From NCBI GenBank assembly GCA_030648515.1, contig JAUSHK010000003.1:108710-151741 (forward strand): a stretch of DNA of 43,032 nt, given 5' to 3'. A program made the translations under genes and the position numbers. This stretch comes from Candidatus Jorgensenbacteria bacterium (GTDB lineage: Bacteria; Patescibacteriota; Minisyncoccia; UBA6257; GWB1-50-10). The notes under the pieces were generated by a model. That model ran no database searches, was not told where the DNA came from, and saw only the letters and a program-made list of their open reading frames with translations. Of this stretch, positions 36,043 through 43,032 are shown piece after piece. Position 1 is the stretch's first letter, and each line of letters starts with the position of its first letter.

Positions 36043-37560
36043 CTACATTCCACGTATCACATCAATCCTCGCGCCTATGGCATTCAGGCGTTCGGCGACT
36101 TCTTCATAGCCGCGGTTGATGGAATAGACGTTGCGTAAAACAGAAACTCCTTTTGCCGCAAGCATTCCAATAAGCACAATCATCGCGGGGCGGAGTGCTG
36201 GAGGACATACAACCTGCGCGCCTTTGAGCGGGCGCGGGCCCTGGATGAAAACGCGGTGCGGGTCGGCAAGCGTTACTGACGCGCCAAGCCGGTTAAGCTC
36301 GGTAAAATAAATTGCGCGGTTTTCCCACATCCAGTCGTGGATAAGCGTTGTTCCTGTCGCCTGTGTGGCGATGGGGACGAAGAACGGCAAATTATCGACG
36401 TTGATGCCCGGGTATGGCTGGGCGTGGATTTTATCAGACGGCGCGCGGAGTTTTGAAGGAAAAACGGTTATATCAACAAGTTTTGTTTTCCCGTTGTACG
36501 AATAGTAGGAAAGTCCCTTTGTGTAGCGCAATCCCATCTTTTCAAGTTTTAAAAGTTCCAGCGCCAAAAAATCAATCGGGCACCGCGTGATAGTGAGACG
36601 CGAGCCAGTAGTAATAGCCGCGCTCAAAAACATCATTGATTCAATCGGGTCCTCGCTATTATGGTATTCAACTGGCATATCGATTTTCGGCACGCCGTGG
36701 ACAATGAGCGTTGATGTGCCGACTCCTTCAATAGTCACGCCGAGCATTTCCAAAAAGAAACACAGCTCTTGCACCTGGTAGTTTGATGTTGCAAATGAAA
36801 TGCGGGTAATGCCGGGAATTTTTGCCGCGGCAATGAGGAGGTTTTCCGTCGCAGTGTCGCTCGCTTCATAAAGAACAATATCGGCCGGCTTTAATTTCTT
36901 TGCCGTGATGCGGTATGAATTTTCAGTTGTTGTAATGCGCACGCCGAACTCTTCAAGCCCGAATCTGTGCGCGGCGATAGTGCGCTCTCCCATCTTGCAT
37001 CCGCCGGCGTGCGGAATAGAAAAAGCTTTCTCGCGGTGGATGAGTCCGCCGATAAGCATAAGCGAAGAGCGCATTTTACTCGCGGAGTCCTGATTACACG
37101 CCGCAATATGCACCCGTTTCGGGGGAGTTATTACCACGCTGTTTTTCCCGGTCCACTCAACGGAAAAGCCGATGCTTAAAAGCACCTCAATGAAGCGGTT
37201 CACTTCTTCTATCCGCGGAATTCCGTGAAGCGTGGTTTTTGCGTCGTTTAGTACCGACGCGGCAAGCAATCCGAGCGCGCCGTTTTTTGACGAGTTTGTC
37301 GCGACCGTGCCGTGAAGCTTGCGCCCGCCGTCAACGCGGAAATCAATTGAGTCCGTGATTGAAATAATTTTTCTTCCGAACACTTCCCCGATGCTCGCGA
37401 GCGCCTGCATTGATAAATTTTGCCGGCCGGTTTCCATGCGGGCGACCGCGCTCTGGGAAGTATTCAAGGCGCGGGCGAGTTCGTGTTGCGTCATGCCTCG
37501 CTGGTCGCGCAGGAAGCGTATAAATGCCCCGATTTTTTTCTGCTCGTCTATTTGTGTCAT
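36043..37560 (-). CDS. murA: UDP-N-acetylglucosamine 1-carboxyvinyltransferase with N-terminal XRE-type HTH
   Basis: N-term IGAFIRFLRDQRGMTQHELARALNTSQSAVARMETGRQNLSMQALASIGEVFG (HTH); then SSKNGALGLLAASVL, GGCKMGER, INVDNLPFFVPIATQATG, ENRAIYFTELNRLGA (MurA). Confidence 0.92.
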   Translation of the reverse strand: MTQIDEQKKIGAFIRFLRDQRGMTQHELARALNTSQSAVARMETGRQNLSMQALASIGEVFGRKIISITDSIDFRVDGGRKLHGTVATNSSKNGALGLLAASVLNDAKTTLHGIPRIEEVNRFIEVLLSIGFSVEWTGKNSVVITPPKRVHIAACNQDSASKMRSSLMLIGGLIHREKAFSIPHAGGCKMGERTIAAHRFGLEEFGVRITTTENSYRITAKKLKPADIVLYEASDTATENLLIAAAKIPGITRISFATSNYQVQELCFFLEMLGVTIEGVGTSTLIVHGVPKIDMPVEYHNSEDPIESMMFLSAAITTGSRLTITRCPIDFLALELLKLEKMGLRYTKGLSYYSYNGKTKLVDITVFPSKLRAPSDKIHAQPYPGINVDNLPFFVPIATQATGTTLIHDWMWENRAIYFTELNRLGASVTLADPHRVFIQGPRPLKGAQVVCPPALRPAMIVLIGMLAAKGVSVLRNVYSINRGYEEVAERLNAIGARIDVIRGM

Positions 37561-37570
37561 ATCGCAAAAA

Positions 37571-37600
37571 GTATATCATATATGGTATACAATTTGTATA
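37571..37600. promoter_or_regulatory. Overlapping inverted repeats in the murA/murB divergent intergenic region
   Basis: GTATATCATATATGGTATAC (37571-37590, 18/20 symmetric) and TATACAA-T-TTGTATA (37586-37600). Confidence 0.55.
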
Positions 37601-38634
37601 TGGAGAAACCACCTAGAATTGAAGAGCATATTCCTATCGGTAAATTCTGCACATTCCGGCTCGGCGGCCCCGCGCGGTATTTCTCGCGCGCCTCAAGCGC
37701 CTCTCACATTCCTTTTCTTGTTGAGCGGGCACGCTCTCTCCGCGTGCCGCTGCATATATTAGGCGGAGGGTCAAACACCATTTGCGCGGATGGGGTAATT
37801 GAGCGATTTGTCATCAAAATGGAGGAAAACAATATCAGTCCGGTTGATGAAACTAAAACCAATTTTTTTATTGAGGCCGCGGCGGGAACCCCGTGGGACG
37901 CATTCGTAGAATATGCGGTGCGACACAACACATCGGGCGTTGAGGCGCTCTCGGCTATCCCGGGAACGGTAGGCGCGACGCCGATTCAAAACGTTGGCGC
38001 ATACGGGCAAGAGGTCGGTGGGACCATCGTTCATGCGCGCGCCTACGATACAAAAACTGATTCGTTCGTGACTATTCCCGCAAAGCAATGCCGATTTGAG
38101 TACCGCGGGAGTATTTTTAAATGGCGCGCGCGCGGACGATTTATCATAACCTCGGTTTTATTCAGGCTTTCAAAACGCGCGCCAAAAATCCCGAATTATC
38201 CAAGCGTTCGAAAATACTTCGTGGAATCAAAAACGCGCCATCCGTCGCCCGTGGACATAAGAAACGCTGTTATTACAATCCGCGCGAGCAAGCTTCCTGA
38301 TCCCGCGCGCATTCCGAACGCCGGATCGTTTTTTGAAAATCCGGTTGTGCCGCGCGGCGTATGTAAAAAGCTCTCGCGTAAATTTCCGGAAATTCCGTTG
38401 TTTGCTTTTTCAGATACAAAATTAGAAATACCCGCGGGCTGGCTCATTGACCAGTGCGGCTTCAAAGGAATATGGAAGGGGAACGCTGGCGTGTATAAAA
38501 AAAATGCGCTTGTTCTAATCGGAAACAGAAAAACAACCTATCAGGACCTAATGAACCTCAAAGACGATATCATCTCCGCGGTGCGCAAAAAATTTGGTAT
38601 CTCCCTAGAAATGGAGCCGGATATTGTTATCTAA
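37600..38634 (+). CDS. murB: UDP-N-acetylmuramate dehydrogenase (ORF opens at 37420)
   Basis: GKFCTFRLGGPARYF, LGGGSNTI, EALSAIPGTVGATPIQNVGAYGQEV, IPAGWLIDQCGFKG. Confidence 0.95.
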   Translation: MEKPPRIEEHIPIGKFCTFRLGGPARYFSRASSASHIPFLVERARSLRVPLHILGGGSNTICADGVIERFVIKMEENNISPVDETKTNFFIEAAAGTPWDAFVEYAVRHNTSGVEALSAIPGTVGATPIQNVGAYGQEVGGTIVHARAYDTKTDSFVTIPAKQCRFEYRGSIFKWRARGRFIITSVLFRLSKRAPKIPNYPSVRKYFVESKTRHPSPVDIRNAVITIRASKLPDPARIPNAGSFFENPVVPRGVCKKLSRKFPEIPLFAFSDTKLEIPAGWLIDQCGFKGIWKGNAGVYKKNALVLIGNRKTTYQDLMNLKDDIISAVRKKFGISLEMEPDIVI

Positions 38635-38695
38635 CAACGCGCCTGTTTAAAAATCCGCCAGCTGACGGAGCAGGCGGGCGCATTTCTTCACAAGG

Positions 38696-38782
38696 CGGAG
38701 GAGGTGAGATTCGAACTCACGATACGGTTTCCCGTATACCGTTTTTCGAGAACGGCCCCTTCAACCACTCAGGCACTCCTCC
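38696..38782 (-). tRNA. tRNA-Ser (anticodon CGA)
   Basis: GGAGGAGTGCCTGAGTGGTTGAAGGGGCCGTTCTCGAAAAACGGTATACGGGAAACCGTATCGTGAGTTCGAATCTCACCTCCTCCG; long variable arm; CCA not encoded. Confidence 0.95.
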
Positions 38783-38899
38783 GCCTTGTGAAGAACTTTT
38801 TCGGCGACCATCCCGCCTTCATTAAAATTATGGCGGATAAATATGCGAACTCCCTATGTTTTGCCTGTAGAACTACGACTCTACGTTTTTCACTGCCAG

Positions 38900-39532
38900 C
38901 TACTTTAATACATTAAAATAATCTGCAACAGCAGTCAAAAGGTTGTTTGGTTTTTCAACAAGACAAAAAGGTTTTCCACGGAGTAAGGTTTCCGGCGTGT
39001 GGAATCCCCACGTGATTCCAATTACCCCAACTTTCATTTTTTCTGCTTCGTGCATGTCGCCGAGCGTATCAGTAATAAAGACGCAATTTTTTGCTTCTAC
39101 GCCGTACTTCTCGAAAACCATTTTCATTTTTTCAACTTTGCTCTTATGAACGTCATTTCCCATAATTTGGGCAAAATGATTAGCTAAATCGTGTCCTTCC
39201 AAAAATTCCTGAATCGGGCTTGTAATCGTGGAAGAAATAACGATAAGCGTATAATTCTTCTCGAATTCAGTAATAACTTCTTTCATTCCAGGAACGATTT
39301 GGACTTCGTTTTTCATTCTCGGGATGTATTCAGTAAAAAAATCAATGTCATGCCGACATTCTTCCGTGTGAATGTTTATCGGTTCTTCCCAATCGTTGAT
39401 ATTGCCTTCAAATCGTTTCCGATAGATATCCTCGGTCAGATGGGGGCAAATTATTTTTTGAGTTTCAAAAGCTGGCTGAAACGAATCAGCTATAACGCCA
39501 TCAAAATCGAAAAGGATAAATTTCTTTTCCAT
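38900..39532 (-). CDS. HAD-family hydrolase
   Basis: FILFDFDGVIADSFQPAFE, LIVISSTITSP, NCVFITDTLGDMHEAEKMKVGVIGITWGFH. Confidence 0.9.
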   Translation of the reverse strand: MEKKFILFDFDGVIADSFQPAFETQKIICPHLTEDIYRKRFEGNINDWEEPINIHTEECRHDIDFFTEYIPRMKNEVQIVPGMKEVITEFEKNYTLIVISSTITSPIQEFLEGHDLANHFAQIMGNDVHKSKVEKMKMVFEKYGVEAKNCVFITDTLGDMHEAEKMKVGVIGITWGFHTPETLLRGKPFCLVEKPNNLLTAVADYFNVLK

Positions 39533-39614
39533 AAATTACGGGGTGCCCTCGCGAGCTGCATCTACTTCACCTCTCGTCGCGCCGTCGCACTCCTCGGGCT
39601 AGCCACCACCTCGC

Positions 39615-40123
39615 GTGCAAGTCCGCTGACTTGCACAAGCTCCGGCGTTCGATTCCTCGCGTAAGCAAATAAATTTGCTTACTTCTCGGTCGCTGCGCTT
39701 CGCTTGTGCGTCTTTACAGTTTGGCTCGAACCTATTTTATCAAAAACTGCTGAACGAAACCAGACTAAGGAAGCCAGCCTCGCCACCGCTCGCTCCGCTC
39801 GCCACACCACAGAAAAATACTCTTTGCTCTTTTCATTTTGCGCGCGCCGGATTTCTTTTTCTCTTAATGAAAAGAGTATTTTTCTGTGGTGTCCTGCCTT
39901 CCAAGTATTCAGGCAGGTGGCGGGACTGGCCTCATTTTGTTTGAGCAAGAGAAAGGCGGAATTCCCCCCAAACCCCCCTTCCGCTTTTCTCTTGCTCAAA
40001 CGGGACGGGAACGGAAGCAGGCGGGCAAAAATTCCTTCCCCCCAACCCCCTCCCTTTTTGCCCGCCTGCTTGGGCTTCGCCCCCAAAACTTTTCGGCGGA
40101 CGGATTTTGTGGTGAACAAAATC
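39615..40123. repeat. Chain of strong hairpins, apparently non-coding
   Basis: Stems at 39615-39636, 39661-39682, 39805-39891, 39940-40000, 40015-40071, 40072-40082 and 40103-40123; arms of about 4-22 bp, mostly perfect. Confidence 0.85.
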
Positions 40124-40816
40124 CTAAACAAATATATCCTTGATCAAAACTCTAAATGGGACAATGGCAATTGTAATATCGCCTTCTTCCAGAAGCAGAT
40201 TGGAATCGTGAGCAACAATATCACCAGTTATTTTAGTACTATGATTAAGTTTTTGCAAAGCCTCAGCCACACTTTTCCCAAAAACATTATTGCTAAGACA
40301 AAAATTGATTTTGTCCTTCAGGCCATTCTTTCTTTTAGCATCAGCACTTTTTCGATCAAGCGCTCTCTCCAGAATAATCCTCATCAAAATTCCGCAAGAG
40401 TTCCAACAGTTTTTGAAATCAAAATTATAGTTTAACTCTGATCCGAGTTGATAAATCTTTTTATCAGTTTTTTTAATTTGGGACAAAATTGAATTTCCCA
40501 AAACAAAGTTTTGCGTATTTGGTGATATGACAAAACTGTTCGTAGCTTCTATCTTGTAGCTCTTAATACCTTTTAATATTGTCCGCAGATTTTTTGTCCA
40601 TTGTTTTTTCTGCAATCTATTGTTAGACCATGTTTTCTGTAAATACTTCAATGCACCGGTTTGTTTTGGTTGATCTTGAAAGATAGCCGAAAGAGTTTTT
40701 AAATGATTAGCTACCCAATTTTCGGCTTCCTCCTTAACCTTTTGATCAGAAATTGTCGCCGAACATTTAAGTATCTTATTTAACAATGATTCAGTTGAAG
40801 TAATAACCCTGTTCAT
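40124..40816 (-). CDS. Hypothetical protein with DUF4145/HEPN-like C-terminus
   Basis: CGILMRIILERALDRKSA...LKDKINFCLSN...LNHSTKITGDIVAHDSNLLLEEGDITIAIVPFRVLIKDIF resembles the DUF4145 pattern. Confidence 0.55.
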   Translation of the reverse strand: MNRVITSTESLLNKILKCSATISDQKVKEEAENWVANHLKTLSAIFQDQPKQTGALKYLQKTWSNNRLQKKQWTKNLRTILKGIKSYKIEATNSFVISPNTQNFVLGNSILSQIKKTDKKIYQLGSELNYNFDFKNCWNSCGILMRIILERALDRKSADAKRKNGLKDKINFCLSNNVFGKSVAEALQKLNHSTKITGDIVAHDSNLLLEEGDITIAIVPFRVLIKDIFV

Positions 40817-41382
40817 ACAGCAAGTTCTTTAAGGTAGTTTTTAATCTCGGAAATACCAGTAGAGGACAGTTTATACTTTACGCCTTTCTTTTTTCCAATA
40901 GTTCTAAACCATTCCGATCCACCGACATTTTTGGCAAACTTAGTTGTATCATAAAGACCAGAATGTTTTGCCGCCTCTGCTAAGAGACTCGCTGACACCC
41001 ATTCGCATTTAATCCCCTCGTGATAGGCGAACGATACAAGCGCAGATAAAAATCTCTGTTGATCTGCTTTTGTATCGCCTTTTATACTAGTTTTCGGGAG
41101 AACTACTAAAACTTGTTCCGCCTTGATAGAATAAACATCTTTAAGTTTTTCAACGCTAATATCACTAGCCCCACTTAGATTGTCCCAAAAACCGCTAGGA
41201 TAGTCGCCCTCAATTTTAGTAGCTCCGAAATTTGGTTGGAGAGAATCTCCCAATTTTTTATCAGCCAAAAAATAATCAATGGCCTTTGAAAAGGCTATTT
41301 TTCGCAACTCGATATCTTCAATCTTAGATTGCTCAATAAGTTTCTTTGCCGCTTCTATTGCTTTTGAAATTTTATCTTCCAT
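40813..41382 (-). CDS. Hypothetical protein (189 aa), wHTH-like C-terminus
   Basis: 4-nt overlap with the following gene; SEWFRTIGKKKGVKYKLSSTGISEIKNYLKEL reads like a winged-helix tail. Confidence 0.6.
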   Translation of the reverse strand: MEDKISKAIEAAKKLIEQSKIEDIELRKIAFSKAIDYFLADKKLGDSLQPNFGATKIEGDYPSGFWDNLSGASDISVEKLKDVYSIKAEQVLVVLPKTSIKGDTKADQQRFLSALVSFAYHEGIKCEWVSASLLAEAAKHSGLYDTTKFAKNVGGSEWFRTIGKKKGVKYKLSSTGISEIKNYLKELAV

Positions 41383-41388
41383 AGTGTT

Positions 41389-41802
41389 TTATTCTTCGGA
41401 CTTACTAGTAAACATTTCTTTGATTTTGGGGAAATTAAAGTCTGGTATGTAGTATTTAGCTTGCTCGCCCTTAATAAGCCCTGTATCACTTAAGCGTTTA
41501 ATTGTTACATCTACAGTGCCCGCCGGAATGTTTTTAGAAAACTCATTTTTGATATCACGCGGAGCAACTGACTCAGAGGGCACTGTTCCCAGTAGGCATA
41601 GAACCTTCTTAGATAATAAGAAAAGAATTATCTTTTTATTCGGTTTTAGAAGTAGTCCTTCCGGAGTGAAAATAACCTTATTATTTTGCCTATTTATACC
41701 AATAAATGGCTTTAATATGGCCAATAATTCACTTGGATTTATATGATTTGAAGAGTCTGTAAAAAGCTCTTCAAGGGGATTTTTGTTTGATTTATCTGCC
41801 AT
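41389..41802 (-). CDS. Winged-helix-like protein (137 aa)
   Basis: APRDIKNEFSKNIPAGTVDVTIKRLSDTGLIKGEQAKYYIP is wHTH-like; 6-bp gap to the next gene. Confidence 0.6.
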   Translation of the reverse strand: MADKSNKNPLEELFTDSSNHINPSELLAILKPFIGINRQNNKVIFTPEGLLLKPNKKIILFLLSKKVLCLLGTVPSESVAPRDIKNEFSKNIPAGTVDVTIKRLSDTGLIKGEQAKYYIPDFNFPKIKEMFTSKSEE

Positions 41803-41930
41803 ATTTAATACTTTAGTTACACTCTATCATAAGCACTTTCATAAAGCAAGGCATATAAGAGATACCTTACATATACCATTCTACCCCCACGCAAAATATG
41901 TGTCAAGGACTCCTCTAAATAATCCCAAGC

Positions 41931-41956
41931 GAAAAGGCGGCTTACGCCGCCTTTTC
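41931..41956. terminator. Terminator-like hairpin between methyltransferase and three-gene cassette
   Basis: GAAAAGGCGGC-TTAC-GCCGCCTTTTC. Confidence 0.8.
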
Positions 41957-41994
41957 TACAATGTAATCATTTACGATCTCCAAATTATTTTCTT

Positions 41995-43032
41995 TCAGTT
42001 ACATACAACATAGTGCAAATATTCAAGTGTCTTATCTGTTTTATAGTCTCGGTTTTCATCTCTGTCGGCTTTGAACCTATTATATTCTTTTGTGAAATAT
42101 CCATATTTACCCCGCAAACTCATTATCTCTTTAATATCATCAAGTGTCATAAGCCCCTCGTTGTTATAACTCAAGAAAATATATTTTGTCCTCGCGCTTA
42201 AAATCAAATCCTCAAATGCTTTTTTTGCTTTTGTCCTTGAGCAATAAAGAGATTTTTGATTTTCATACTCTCGTAATCCTGTTTTGCCGTGAATTTTTGG
42301 ATTGTCATATTTAGCCACTGTTTCTAGTAAATGATAATTCGTTGCGTATTGTCGGTGATTATATGGTGGATCAAGATACAAAATATCGCCTTCAACCTTG
42401 CTCGCAAGTTCGTTGATGTCCTCGTTGAAAACTTGGTGCTTTTGGTCATTGATTATCAACTCTGCCGGTTTTAACACAAAGGGCGTTTGCGCTGTCTTTT
42501 TTAATTGTTTCAAAAATGCGCCATAAACCGAGGCGGTGTTCGCTCGCTTATCAATCGTTTCAATAAGTGTAGCTAAGAGAAAATAATACTCATTGTCAAT
42601 AATCAACTTTTCTTTTTTCCACTTTTCAATTTCCGTTCTAATCGCATCGCATCTCTCCCCGTTTTCATCTGAAAAATATTGTCGTTGAAATTCCTGATTT
42701 TGTGTTCCACCCAAACAATAATTTTTGAATATAAAACCCTTTATTCCTTTAAGATTTGAAAGATAATCGCAAACAAAGTTTTTCCTCTCGCCAATTTCAA
42801 TATTTTTCAGTTTTGGCAAAATCTTTGTCAATTTCTGAAACTTTAAATGCTCGTGATTTTCAATGTACTGCTTATTGAGGACAAAACTATAATACTGAAT
42901 ATCATTGGCAATAACCGTATATCCTTTCTTTTTGAAATAAGATCCAACAATACCAGTTCCCGCAAATAAATCACAAAAGACATGGCAGTTTTTATCAACC
43001 ACTTTATTTATGGATTCTTCCAAAAATTCTAA
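41995..43032 (-). CDS. D12-class N6-adenine DNA methyltransferase, 5' end outside window
   Basis: CDLFAGTGIVGSYFKKKGYTVIANDIQYYSFVLNKQYI (SAM-binding) and DILYLDPPYNHRQYATNYHLLE (DPPY). Frame stays open to the window end, so the TTG start is not necessarily real. Confidence 0.88.
   Translation of the reverse strand, partial: LEFLEESINKVVDKNCHVFCDLFAGTGIVGSYFKKKGYTVIANDIQYYSFVLNKQYIENHEHLKFQKLTKILPKLKNIEIGERKNFVCDYLSNLKGIKGFIFKNYCLGGTQNQEFQRQYFSDENGERCDAIRTEIEKWKKEKLIIDNEYYFLLATLIETIDKRANTASVYGAFLKQLKKTAQTPFVLKPAELIINDQKHQVFNEDINELASKVEGDILYLDPPYNHRQYATNYHLLETVAKYDNPKIHGKTGLREYENQKSLYCSRTKAKKAFEDLILSARTKYIFLSYNNEGLMTLDDIKEIMSLRGKYGYFTKEYNRFKADRDENRDYKTDKTLEYLHYVVCN

Noticed and set aside
35526-36119. 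197-aa plus-strand ORF
   Set aside because: Antisense to the htrA-like gene and running into murA; shadow ORF.
39550-39660. Possible tRNA-like or tRNA remnant (CGCGAG...GGCGTTCGATTCCTCGCG)
   Set aside because: Acceptor-like ends and a TTCGATT loop are present, but the T-stem does not pair properly and no D/anticodon arms could be assigned.
39679-40131. ORFs of 150, 243 and 85 aa in the hairpin chain (both strands)
   Set aside because: They translate inverted repeats and C-tract loops (low-complexity P/K/R-rich); no conserved motif. The DNA hairpins explain the openness better.
1-43032. Prophage, IS transposase or rRNA operon
   Set aside because: No transposase, integrase, phage structural or rRNA sequence recognised in any frame.

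Overview
This window looks like a core-genome segment of a small-genome bacterium, probably Patescibacteria/CPR (Parcubacteria-like). That placement is inferred from gene style and repeat types, not from a search. It is dense with housekeeping genes: glyA, folD, recA, rodZ-like, ftsK, yraN, valS, prsW-like, hsp20, alr, ppa, nusA, tsaD, recO, glyS, an M16 peptidase, metG, tatD, leuS, htrA/degP-like, murA and murB. There are two tRNAs, Val(UAC) and Ser(CGA). The right end (about 39.5-43 kb) looks accessory: a 0.6-kb chain of strong hairpins, an unassigned three-gene cassette (wHTH / unknown / DUF4145-HEPN-like) and a D12-class adenine methyltransferase cut off by the window end. The most notable observations are: (1) several families of short palindromic or simple repeats lying in frame inside essential genes (folD x2, recA, glyA, yraN, tsaD x2, tatD, leuS x2), with an apparent empty/occupied site pair; (2) a Nudix hydrolase domain inserted in the LeuRS editing domain; (3) a MurA with an N-terminal XRE-type HTH, divergent from murB across a 39-bp gap full of inverted repeats; (4) the hairpin chain with two C-tract-loop hairpins next to the unassigned cassette; (5) a structured leader with competing stems upstream of a 212-aa unassigned protein; (6) a tRNA-Ser whose acceptor stem extends into a 20-bp perfect inverted repeat. 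All calls come from reading the sequence; no searches were run.
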